From Neoceratodus forsteri (Eukaryota > Chordata > Ceratodontiformes > Ceratodontidae): a stretch of 64,000 nt of DNA. The position numbers were made by a program, and so were the translations under genes. Every line of letters starts with the position of its first letter. The stretch's first letter is position 1. The notes under the pieces were generated by a model. That model was given only the letters and a program-made list of their open reading frames with translations. It did no database searches and was not told the origin of the DNA. The DNA is taken from assembly GCA_016271365.2 (NCBI GenBank), contig CM057456.1:613805501-613869500 (forward strand). Direction: 5' to 3'. Of this stretch, positions 20,576 through 30,822 are shown one piece after another.

Positions 20576-20900
20576 GTAATCCAGAACTGTAGACAACTCA
20601 TGCTTCTCGGAACACCAAATACTAAATCTTCTCCATTTGGAGTTATAAGTTTTTCTGGTGGCAGGTTTTCGAGAGGTTTTGAGAATATCTAGAACCCCCT
20701 GAGACAGATGCAAATTTGAAGAGACAGGGGAAGATGGACTGCTAGGGACAGCAACAGAGGATACCAAGGCTGCCTGGCCCAGCCTGGGGCAATCAGGATC
20801 ACTTTGCAAGATTGTGACCTTATCTTGACCAGGACCTTGAACAGTAGGGGAAAAGGCAGGAAGGCATATAGACATTTTCCTTCCCAGTTCAGAATCAGAG
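20576..20900 (-). pseudogene. DIRS D tyrosine recombinase N-terminal fragment
   Basis: It encodes the SAM-like DNA-binding domain start: VLDILKTSRKPATRKTYNSK then WRRFSIWC and VLDYMVH, aligned with copies B and C. The segment upstream (20690-20930) holds the RNase H-YR linker, with IDPDCPRLGQAALV-type residues. The catalytic domain is absent. The frame then runs into reverse-complemented LINE tail, giving a chimeric end. Confidence 0.75.
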
Positions 20901-20981
20901 CATCCAGAGGGACTGAGCCCAAGACTGGGGGTCTGCAACAAAACAGAGGAAGTTGATGATTGCCTGGGTCTGCAAAAAGAT

Positions 20982-22520
20982 CTATCTCTGGAGTGCCCCA
21001 CCTTGAAAAAAATCACCCTTAACACTAGGGGATCCAGGGTCCATTTGTGATGGCCCTAGGAGATCCTGCTCAATGCGTCTGCTAGCACATTGTCCTTCCC
21101 TGGAAGGTGGACTGCTACCAGAGAGGTCTGTAGAGAGTAAGCCAGGGACCATAATGTCATGGCTTCTGTGCACAAGGCCGTAGACCGAGGGCCTCCCTGC
21201 TTGTTGATATACCACATGGTGGTGGTGTTGTCTGTCCTGACCTGAACCACCTTGGTCTGTACTGACTGAGAGAAGGCTTACAGGGCCAGATAAACCACCC
21301 TGAGCTCCAAGAGGTTGATGTGGAGAAGAGACTCCTGAGAGGACCACACTCCCTGGGCTGTGAGAGTCCCCAAGTGGGCTCCCCACCCCAGGAGAGAAGC
21401 ATCTGTGGTAAGAACCACAGAATGAGACTGATTGATGAATGGGACTCCTTGCCTGAGGTTGTCCTGATCCTGCCACCACTGGAGAGCCTGGATCAGGGTC
21501 TGAGTCACTGGAATTAATTTGGTTAAAGGATCTATTTTTCTGAGACAAAAAAGGCCTCCGATGAAACTGAATGTCCCTCATCTGAGATCTGGCCCCTTGG
21601 ACCACTGCAGTGGAGGCTGCAATGTGGCCCAGAAGCTGAAGGAGGTGCCTTGCTGGTCGAGAAACCAGAAGGTGGAAGGAGGAAGCCAGCCCTGTAATAG
21701 CCCTTACTCTTTCCAGGGGAAGAAAGGCTCTTGCTTTGACAGTATCCAGCTCTACCCCTATGAAAGTCAGAAACTGTACTGGCTCGAGAACTGACTTGGG
21801 AAGATTGAGAAGAAAACCTAGAGAAGTGAAGTGAGCACTTGCTGGGTCACTTGCAGATCTGACTTGACTTGGTCTGGAGACTGACCCACAATGAGCCAGT
21901 CGTCCAGGTATGGGAATATGGAGATATTTTTTCTCCTCAGAAAGGCCACTACTACTGCTAGGCATTTTGTAAAACACCATTGAAGCTGATGTTAGGCCAA
22001 AGGGCATTGCTTTGAACTGATAATGGCCTGAAGGCAATTTGAACCTGAGGTACTTTCTGTGGGAGCACCTCATGGGAATGTGAAAGTAGACATCTTTTAG
22101 GTCCAGGAAGGCTAGCCAGTCCCCTGGCCTTAGAGAGGGAAGGATTATTCCCAGAGTCACCATTTTGAATTTTGGTTTTAAAAGATGTTTGTTCAGGTAT
22201 CTTAAGTCTAGGATGGGTCGGCACTCCCCTGTCTTTTTCAGGATAAGGAAGTACCTGGAGTACAGACCTTTGGCCCTGTGTATTGTAGGAACTCTCTCTA
22301 TGGCCCTTAAGGCCAGCAGAGAAGAAAACTCTGCCTCTAGGGCAATGGTTTCGGAGATGCTTGCAGGTGGAAAGGATCTGTCTCTCAGCTTTGGAAACTT
22401 TTTTAAGCTGAGAACCAGCCACTGGCTTACTACCTCTAGGACCCACTTGTCTGAGGTAACAGACTTTCAGTCCTGGAAGTAGTAAGTCAGCCTGCCTCCT
22501 GCAGGGATGGGGGAGTCGAC
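20982..22520 (-). pseudogene. DIRS D reverse transcriptase and RNase H
   Basis: A 393-codon frame starts at 22163. Visible: FLDLKDVYFHIPM (motif A), YQFKAMPFGLTSA (motif B region), then a +1/-1 shifted stretch over motif C (the PYLDDWL region near 21895-21910 is out of frame) before LGFLLNLPKS. RNase H in a third frame shows LTTDASLLGWGAHL (first Asp), INLLELRVVYLAL (Glu), VRTDNTTTMWYINKQGG (Asp) and DNVLADALSR (last Asp). Residues upstream of 22163 carry the N-terminal RT. All catalytic blocks are recognisable but not in one frame. Confidence 0.85.
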
Positions 22521-22533
22521 CCGGGGTGACACA

Positions 22534-24205
22534 TCAGGGTGTCTGCTTGGCAGGAGCCTTAGGCTGAAGGGTGGATGAAGCCCTGCTCATCCCCCTTCTG
22601 CCTCTCCCTCTGAAGAACCCCCTCTGAGAAAAGGGAGAGGAGGCCTGTGCTTGGTAGAAAGGCCTGTGAAAAGGCCTACCCCTGCCCCTAGCCTGCTGCC
22701 TTTGAGGAGTTGCCTGCCTTTCCTTGGCCTGTGCACTCCAATAGGTGGTCCTATACTCATCCATCTTTTTCATGTAATTCTCTGTCTGCTCCCCAAACAC
22801 ATAATTACCCACCACAGGGAAATCCATGGCCTTAGCCTGGGTGTCCTGTGAAAGGCCAGTACATCGGAGCCAAGCCAGTCTCCGAAGAGCTACAGATGTA
22901 GCCATGACTCATGACGACACATCATTGAAGTCCACAGCAGCATAAAATTGTACCTTTGATGCCTCAATCCCATCAGCGTCCACCTCCTCCAGCTCCTTGG
23001 CAAGCTGGGGGGAAGCCTGCTTAGGCAGTGCCAGTACAGTGTCCCACTTGGACTTCTGGTACCTGGCTGTATAGGCCATGTAATTAGCCTGCCTGAGTCC
23101 CAAGGAGGATGCCATGTACTGTTTCTTTGCCATGGCATCCAGCTTCCTGGAGTCTTTATCTGGGGTGTGTGAAGCCAAGGGTATGTTAGCCTTATCACAG
23201 GCTGCAGCCTGCACAACCCCAACATGGCTGCATTGTTGGTACAAATACTCCGTACCAGAGCCTGATAAAGTGTACCTCTTGTCCATCCTTCTGTCAACAG
23301 GAGGTACAGAATTTGGAGTCTTTAACAGTTTTTGTGTCTGATTCCCAAAGGACTTATAAAGGGGAATAGACAGCCTCTTGGACTCTGGGATGTCCATCAT
23401 CTCCACATAATCAGACTCCTCTTGTTCCTCCACAGCTTCTTCCAAGGGGAGCTGGAGGGTTTCTGCCACTTTTCTGTAAAACATATAGTGGGCAGGGGAC
23501 TCAAAGCCTAGGAGGAGAAAACACCAGAAGGCCTGTCTGGGGAGATGTCCAGTTCAATGGGCTAATCTAGACTATTATTATTATTATTATTATTCCTTCT
23601 TCCTTCTTCTTCTTCTTCTTCTTCACCATTATCATCAATAATCACCTTCATAATCCTTGTCCTCCTCCAAATCCGGTTCATAAAAATTTTCAGGGGCATA
23701 ATCCTGAACTGGAGGAACCGACCAAACTGAACGCCTGCCAGAAGGCGCCAGATCAGACAGAACCGGACAAAGCGATTCCACAATCCTAATCGCTCGGGCA
23801 ATCTCCTCAGCGGTCAGAACATGGGTCTCTGGATCCGAACCGGACGATTTCTCTTTTCGTTTTCTTTTCGATGGAACCGATCCTTTAGAATCGGCTCTCC
23901 TCTTGCCCAAAGAAGTATTGCCCTGGTCAGTGGACACTCCTGATTCGGTCAGAACCGAACCGTGCTGGCCATCCAGGTCAGTGGACTTCTCAGCCTCCTT
24001 ATCCCTAAGCCTGCCCAACCTCTTCTCCAGGGTAGACTTAGGGAAGTTCTTGCAAATTTGGCAGTCTGAATCGAGGTGGTCAAACCCCCAGACAATAAAC
24101 ACAGGTGGTGTGGGGATCAGCCTTAGCAAAGACTTCCCCACACATACTGCAGTGTTGAAACCCAGTGGGCCCAGTTTTTCTTTTGGGTTTCTCAGACGTA
24201 GCCAT
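22534..24205 (-). pseudogene. DIRS D gag
   Basis: A start codon at 24205 (minus) begins a Lys-rich N-terminus, then a Cys/His cluster: HCSMCGEVFAKADPHTTC, then C-x2-C and DCQIC. An extra G near 24089 shifts the frame. The middle part (23484-22909) has an acidic stretch, LDAMAKKQYMASSLGLRQAN and a stop at FNDVSS. The C-terminal part (22905-22534) has RRLAWLRC and an Arg/Gly-rich tail (RGRGRPF, RGRGRRG) that may bind nucleic acid. A TTA/TTC microsatellite interrupts the acidic part at 23572-23624. Confidence 0.75.
23572..23624. repeat. (ATT)n/(TTC)n microsatellite in DIRS D gag
   Basis: About 23 bp of ATT repeats followed by ~30 bp of TTC-rich repeats. On the minus strand they encode runs of Glu and Asn within the acidic part of gag. 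Confidence 0.85.
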
Positions 24206-24546
24206 CCTAACCAACAAAACTTACCCTTTTTATGGCAAACAGCCAGGCAAGACTCCCTTATCGGTTTCTAACTGTGTCAGGGGTGTTGGGGGAAAAAAAC
24301 ACAAGAATTACGTTTTTTGTTTTTTTTTTAAACCGATAAGGACCGGTAACCACACACTAAAGTACAGGAAACAAACACACTAGACAACCGGTTCAGCCGA
24401 ACCAGTCAAATATCACTTTTACAATTTCCACAAGTTTTTACTACGGCTAGTTCACTACCTAGTACTTACTGTACCACAGACAGAGATCTGAACTAAAATT
24501 AGACGAAAATAAATCAATAAAACTGACGGCTTTAACCGACTGGTGA

Positions 24547-25406
24547 ACCGCAAGCAAAGGAGAAATCTCCGGAGCGACTGTTCAGTTAGGCGGAGTAAAG
24601 AATCTGACGGTTACACTTCAAAGTGCAGCAGACAGAGGTTTGAACCGAGCTCAAGCTCAACGTTCTATGCTCTGCATAGAATTTTACCCTTTACTCTCCG
24701 GGGAAGTTCAAGTGCTGAGGCTAACTGCAATAGTCAGAATACAGCAAGACTTCATGTTGTTTGAAGCAGCAGTTATAATTCCTAGGTCCATCCTAGACTT
24801 TTTGAGCCAGAAGGTCATAGAAGCTGACTGCCCAGAGCAAAAGGCCCTTGTGTGCTTTTGCTGTAATGCACAGGGAAAAGATGTATCCTGTGTGCCCCTT
24901 TGTGAGTCTTGCAAGTATGGAGGCATCTCAGCAGGGCTAGGAGCCAAGTGACTGGCACTAAATTTAAAACCTCATAAACCCAAGGAGTCAGAAACCCACC
25001 AGCGAGAGCGAGGAGGTAGAAGAGTCCAAGGAGTACCCCTTCAGGGACAGAAAACCCCACTCACACTGAGGTGTGGTACCTCTCTCCAATCGGCCCAAAA
25101 GCCCTCATTCAAGCGAAGCTCGCACAGTAACCACAGCTCACAACACCCCTCAGGAAAGGAAGACCCCTTCACCACTCATGCCAGCTCAGCCTCAACCAGT
25201 GGAGGAACCACCTCTCCTTTAAAGAAGCCTGCAGGGAAAGAAAGAGGAAGTCCTGTAGAAGCACAGTCTGCATTGCTCAATGGGGAGACCTCCCCACAAC
25301 CCCCCAGTCGGAAAGAAGGCTTACTTTTGCCAACTGGCATAAATGTCTCCCTTCTGTCTGAGCAGCATTTTTTTTTTTTTTTTGCACAGGACTCAGCCAC
25401 TGAGTA
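24547..25406 (+). pseudogene. Unrecognised near-ORF with Cys-rich segment, single internal TGA
   Basis: One plus-strand frame is open from 24547 to 25406 except for a TGA at 24949-24951. The first half contains VCFCCNAQGKDVSC then CESCKYGG, a compact Cys cluster that could bind a metal. The second half is Ser/Thr/Lys/Pro-rich and low in hydrophobics, like a gag-type linker, with a T-run encoding Phe residues near the end. The first ~130 bp overlap the DIRS D left end, so the true start is downstream of about 24690. I do not recognise the family. It could be a gag of another element or chance. Confidence 0.4.
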
Positions 25407-26551
25407 ATCTGAGTAAGGCAGGAGCTGAACTATAACATGACTCTCACCTCTGTGATTAGGTGTTAAGTATGGCTGATAGCTTCAGGGGGAGCCCTGGCTA
25501 GGTTGACCTTTAAGCTATGAAGGCCCATTTCCTTTGCTTTGTCTCCCAACCCCACTTAGAACCCTCACTTAGAATCAAGTCTTACCCTTAAATATAAAAA
25601 AAAGATATCAGTGCAATTCAGTGTCTATGCTTTATATTTAATCTCACTTCTAAAATTAAGAAATCTACAATGCGTTTCAATGGTACAGTTAAAAATAGTA
25701 CTTTTTTTTTATTCTCTCATCTCACTTATTGATATAGGTCTATTATCAGGGTGAACAAATGAAGGCATTTCCAGATTCTCCATCAGTAAATCTTGCTATC
25801 TATTGATCCTGGCTTACTTATCAGTAACAGAAACGTTGATCCTGGGAATGATTTCTTCCAACAATCACTCGCTTTGCAATATAATCTCTAAAGTTCATGA
25901 ATCCTCTAGTAAACCACCAACTTAATTCCTGCATTACCCAGAACTTAGCCTCTTTTAGAGATGGGTCTCTACCCTACCCCCAAAAAACTCCCACATCCTG
26001 GTTCACACTACTTGACAGGACAAAATGATAACACAAAATCTGCAAGCGAAAACGTGTTTGCTTGGCAGGGGGGCTTTGTAGAAGTGCAAATAATGACATT
26101 TCATGCCAAAAAAAAAATATATTTTTACCAGGCCAATTAGTAATTCTTTTCTTTAAATGATCAAAGATCAGACTACTGTTATTTTTCCATACTGATATTA
26201 GTTTCATTAATTTTGAAGCATTTTAGCTAGATTATTCATGTTTCATGCCACTTTTTCGGGACAGTAAGAAACATTTTTTTTCAAGTTTCGGTAGCTGATA
26301 TGCAATGGCTAAGGGGTGCAGTCACAGCAAAGGGGCGCAGACATGGAGAAGGGATGTGGTTACAGTGAGGGGGGTCCCAGAATTCTCATGGGCCTAGGGC
26401 CCCAGGTTGCTTTAATTTGTCCCTGCCCATATGTGGGTATGCACCCTGCCTAAATTAAGCCAGGCAGAGAGGACAGTCCAAAGGACGATGAAATCTGATT
26501 ATCCGGACCATAATTATCCCTATGCGTCAAAGGCCACCTGGGATCAAATTG
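25407..26551. other. Non-coding stretch
   Basis: AT-rich sequence with no supported gene or structured repeat. A short G-rich patch at 26310-26420 precedes the LINE 3' end. Confidence 0.45.
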
Positions 26552-26739
26552 AGAGGAACATAGAAACACAGAATTTGATGGCAGATAAGGACCGCTTGGT
26601 CCAGCTAGTCTGCCCATTTCCCTACCTGATGGACAAGCTGCAGATTCTAGTTAATCAACAGCTTACTTCCTCCTACCCCCCACTAGAATTGCCTTATGTT
26701 TGTCCCTATGCATTCTTGAATTCTCCCACTGTTCCCACT

Positions 26740-27145
26740 CTACAACCTCCTCAGGAAGGCTGTTCCATGCATCCACAACCCTCTCTGTGAAAAATACTTT
26801 CTAACATTACCTCTGAGCCATCCCTCTACCTTCAAATTGTGCCCCCTTGTTCTTGCACATCTATTTTTCTGAAAGATGCTACCCTCTTGTACTTTGTTAA
26901 TTCCCTTGAGATACTTGAAAGCTTCTATCATGTCCCCCCTTTCCCTCTTTTCCTCAAGGGTATACATATTAAACTGCTTTAGTCTCTCCTCGTATGACTT
27001 CTGGTGCAGACCCTGCACCATTTTGGTTGCCCTTCTCTGAACAGCCTCCATTCTGTCTATGTCTTTGCAGAGATGGCGTCTCCAGAATTGAACGCAGTAC
27101 TCCAGATAGGGTCTCACCAACTGTCTGTACAGAGGGATAACAAAC
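26740..27145 (-). pseudogene. CR1-B ORF2 C-terminal part
   Basis: Encodes LVRPYLEYCVQFW, then DIDRMEAVQRRATKMV, TLEEKRERGDMIEAFKYLKG and ARTRGHNLKVEG, the conserved post-RT region of CR1-type LINEs. It ends after VRKYFSQRGLWMHGTAFLRRL. A 3' UTR of ~190 bp follows. The upstream neighbour residues (INSRK) are across the DIRS insertion at 33083-33110. Confidence 0.85.
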
Positions 27146-27370
27146 GGAAATTACGTACCTACTGTAATTCTTGATCTTCTTGGACAAAGTCTCCACCGCT
27201 CATTCACACTAATGCGACTTTGCTGGAGGTGCTAGGACCCAGCAGGAGCAAACTTTTTGCAGAAGGGCTGGCGCCAGAGATGGAGCCATGAGGAGCGGTG
27301 CCACAAGCCTCAGTTCGTGCAGCAATGACTATCTCAGTGTCGACCCTCCAACTGCCTCAGTACCTTTTTT
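27146..27370. repeat. DIRS B right inverted terminal repeat
   Basis: Starts GGAAATTACGTACC; the sequence from about 27190 to 27370 is the reverse complement of 32885-33060. The outer ACGTACCTA motif is shared with the right end of DIRS A, so A and B are related subfamilies. Confidence 0.85.
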
Positions 27371-27545
27371 CCCCCAAGGAGATGCAGCATAACTAACCTA
27401 GAAGGCTAGCCTAACAAAAACTGGACATAAAATAGTCCAGAAGACCCATATAAGAAGAGTCAAGAAAGAAGTCTTCACAGTCTAAGACTGAGGGAATGAA
27501 GACCAACAACAGAGGTGAGCTCGGGGGATGGTGGGTGGGCGTGTG

Positions 27546-27650
27546 AATGAGTGGTGGAGACTTCATCCAAGAAGATCAAGAATTACAGTAGGTACGTAAT
27601 TTCCATATCTTCCTGGACATAAAGTCTCCACCGCTCATTCACACTAATGG
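27546..27650. repeat. DIRS B internal complementary region
   Basis: 27551-27604 complements the right outer end; 27607-27650 complements the left outer end (33035-33082). The junction is at about 27605. Confidence 0.9.
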
Positions 27651-27689
27651 GAGAGTACCGAGCTAATAATCCCCCAAGAGGGCGGCAAG

Positions 27690-28900
27690 AGAGACCAAGA
27701 GCTCACAAATTTAGGACAGAAGTCCATTAAGGATGGTTCTGCCAAACGAAATATGTCGTCTGGCATGGACATCCAGGGTACAGTGTTTGACAAAAGTATG
27801 CACTGAGCTCCAGGTAACCGCATTGCAAATATCTGAAATGGGCATATTGCGGATTTCCGCCAGGGATGCCGCGACAGCTCTGTTAGAGTGAGCGTACATT
27901 CTGCCTTTCAACTTGACCTGAGCCATGGAATAACAGTGGCGAAGGCATGCCACCAGCCATGCAGAAATGCATCTGATAGCGACAGGTTGACCCAGCCGGG
28001 TCTCGCTGAAGGAGACAAACAGTTATTGAGCTTTGCAAAATTCTTTTGTTCTATCTAAATAGAAATGTAAAGCCCTTTTGATTTCCAAGTAATGAAGAGA
28101 ACGCTCTCCTTCATTTTGGAAGTTCGCAAAGTAAGTAGGAAGGACCAAAGGTTGGTTTAGATGGAATTCTGAAACAACCTTAGGGAGAAACTTAGGATGG
28201 ATCCTATGAACTACTTTGTCTCTATGAAACACAGTATACGGACGGTCTGTGACCAATGCATGTATCTCAGAGACCCTGCGGGCCAAGGTAATGGCCACCA
28301 GGAAGGCCGTTTTCCAAGTGAGAAATTTCAACTCACAGCTAGCTAGAGGCTCGAAAGGTTTTCGAGTTAGCATGTCTAGCACAAGATTAATGTCCCAGGC
28401 TGCGACTGGACATCTGATAGGAGGTCTGGTATGCAGAATTCCTTTAAGAAACCTCTTAACTACTGGTAACTAAGCCAGTGACAAGGAAAACACTGGCTCA
28501 TGATAAGCTGAAATGGCATAAAGGTGAACTTTGACTGTAGAGTATTGGAGACTGGAATTTGAGAGGTCTAAGAGATACTCTAGAACTTTATTTGGTGGGC
28601 AGGAAAAAGGATTCAAAGAGGATTTTGCGCACCAGAGCGAAAAACGCTTCCATTTGGCTATGTAAGTTTTCCTAGTGGCTGGCTTGCACGTAGCCAGAAG
28701 AATATCTGAAACTCTGTGAGAGACATTGAACCTGTTCACTTGTATCTCTTCAGGAGCCAAGCGTAAAGGTGAAGTGATCTCAGATTGGGATGGACCACAG
28801 GTCCCTGAGTCAGAAGGTTCATCTGAAGGGGAAGCGCTTTCGGAGGGGTTTTCGACATGCTGTTGAGTAACGGAAACCATATTTGTCGAGGCCAGAAGGG
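27690..28900 (-). pseudogene. DIRS B tyrosine recombinase
   Basis: N-terminal SAM-like part: CKPATRKTYIAKWKRFSLWC and VLEYLLDLSNSSLQYSTVKV (about 28700-28500). Catalytic part: LARRVSEIHAL (first Arg) at 28230-28275, a stop near 28022, then YAHSNRAVAASL (H-x2-R) and HTFVKHCTLD near 27790. In the family the last motif normally carries the nucleophilic Tyr after the His; here it is Cys. With the internal stop this recombinase is predicted dead. It would cut and rejoin a circular DNA intermediate into the genome. Confidence 0.85.
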
Positions 28901-30600
28901 AGCAATGAGGATTATTTTGTCCACCTGGGACTCGAACTTGAGAAGCACCCTCTGAATTAGAGGAAGAGGAAGAGGCAGAAAGGCGTATAGAAAGTGTTTT
29001 GTCCACTGCAGTCTGAACGCATCCTGACAGAAAATGCCAAGCCCTGGATTTCTGGAGCAGAAGAGAGGCAGTTTTGTGTTGAGTGGTGATACAAAAAGGT
29101 CCAGGTCTGGAGTTCCCCACTCTGCAAATAGTGACTGAACTACGGTTGAGTCGAGAGACCATTCGTGAGGATCTGTCTCTGTTTTGCTGAGACGGTCTGC
29201 CAGTTCGTTCTGCACTCCCAGCAGGTAGACCGCTTAAATTAGAGCCTTGTGCTCCAAGCACCATTCTCACACTCTCATCGCTTCCCTGCATAAGAGGTAA
29301 GTGTGAGCACCGTCCTGCTTGTTGAAATAATACAGCACTGCTTTGTTGTCCATTTGAAGGAGAATGTTCTTGTGACAGAGAATGTCCTTCAAAGCCCGGA
29401 TTGCATAAAGGACGGCCCTCATTTCTAGGACTTTTATGTGAGGCTGGGACTCCTCCTGAGTCCACGTACCTTGAGTGTGGAGAGTCTAACAGTGAGCTCC
29501 CCACCCGATCAGGGACGCGTCTGTAGTAATGGAAATCTGATGATCGAGAGGAGCGAAGGGATACCCTTCCAGAAGACTGTCCTCTTGCAACCACCAGGTG
29601 AGTGACTTCTTCAGAGGTTCTGTCACCTTGATGAGAAAGGACTGGACTGCGGGTGAGTGGTTGGGGACCACTGAGTACTGAGCATCCATTGAGAGGTTCG
29701 CATGTGCAGGCGTGCTAGGGGTACAGTGAACACCGAGGATGCCATGAGACCTAGCATCCGCTGTATCAAGATAGCTTGAACCGAGCTGTTCTCTCTGATG
29801 TATCAGGCCATCTACAGGATATTGCTCCTTCTGTCCTCTGGTAGAAAAGCTTTCACACAGGAGGTGTCCAGAAGAGTTCCTATGAAAATAAGCCTCTGGG
29901 AGGGCTGCAGCTGTGATTTCTTGAGATTTAGCAGGACTCCCATGGACGTGAGAAAGTCTGAGGCCGTAGCAACGGTGTTGAGGGTTCCTTGCCTGGAAGG
30001 GCTTGCTAGAAGCTAGTCGTCCAGATATGGGAACACTTGTATTCTGATTTTTCTCAGATGTTCTGCAAGTATTGCACAACACTTTGTAAAAACTTGCGGC
30101 GCCGAGGACAGCCCAAAGGGCAGGACTCTGAACTGATAATGCTAGCACAAAGTCATGAACCTTAGGTATTTGTGATGCCTTGGGTGAATAGGAATATGTT
30201 GGTAAGCATCCTGCATATCCAGGGAGGCTAACCAGTCGTGTTGATGAAGCAAAGGTAACAGGGTTCCTAGCGATATCATTTTGAATTTCTCTTTGGGAAG
30301 AAATTTGTTTAATTTTCTGAGGTCCACAATGGGGCACATGCCCCTGGTCTTCTTTGGAACCAGAAAGTAATGGGAGTAGAACCCTGTGTTCCGTTGATCC
30401 AGCGGCACTACTTCCACTGCCCTGTTGTTCAGAAGGCCTTGTATCTCGGAGGCGAGAAGTTCTGACTGCAGTACTGACAGCCTGGGCTGTCGTTTGGGGG
30501 GGAATGATCTGGAGGGGTCTCTGAAAGACTGAGGGAATACTCCTCGTGGATTATCCGGAGGACCCATTTGTCCGATGTTATGGACTTCCACCGGTTGTAG
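28736..30600 (-). pseudogene. DIRS B reverse transcriptase, RNase H and linker
   Basis: The 30591-30142 frame holds NTGFYSHYFLVPKKT, WLASLDMQDAYQHIPI (motif A Asp intact) and KYLRF. Beyond it the sequence shifts frame. Motif C reads PYLDD followed by a stop where Trp is usual (about 30010-30025). RNase H is heavily decayed: ITTDASLIGWGAHC is at 29490-29530. The 29215-28736 frame holds QNELADRLSK and the region typical of DIRS between RNase H and recombinase (DLFVSPLNTKLPLF, IILIAPFWPRQIWFPLL). Confidence 0.85.
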
Positions 30601-30822
30601 AACTGAGTCAGATGACCTCCCACTGCTGAGGAAGAGTCCCCCTCGGGCAGCTGAGGTGGGACTTGGGCCAGCAACTCAGAAGGCGGCACTGGGCGCTTTG
30701 GGTCTTTGCGCCTTCTGTGGCGTTTTCTTTTGAGGCTGAGGGGCTTAGCTTTTATTAAAACTTCCCCTGTATTTGCCTCGAAAGGACTGACGGTTATGAA
30801 ACTGGCATTTGTTAACTCCCCC

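Larger units (their letters stand above)
20576..24690 (-). mobile_element. DIRS element D, truncated in its recombinase
   Basis: Minus-strand order from 24205 down: gag, RT-RNase H, then only the first ~60 codons of the tyrosine recombinase before an abrupt switch to LINE sequence at about 20575. Right ITR and ICR are lost. The left end is recognisable near 24571-24605, where GACTGTTCAG and GGAGTAAAGAATCTGA match the left ITR of copy C (42468-42495). The outer border (~24690) is uncertain. Coding regions carry several frameshifts and stops. Confidence 0.8.

Noticed and set aside
24690..25406. Host zinc-finger gene exon
   Set aside because: Cys spacing fits no classical finger and no splice structure or neighbouring exon is visible; reported only as an unknown remnant.
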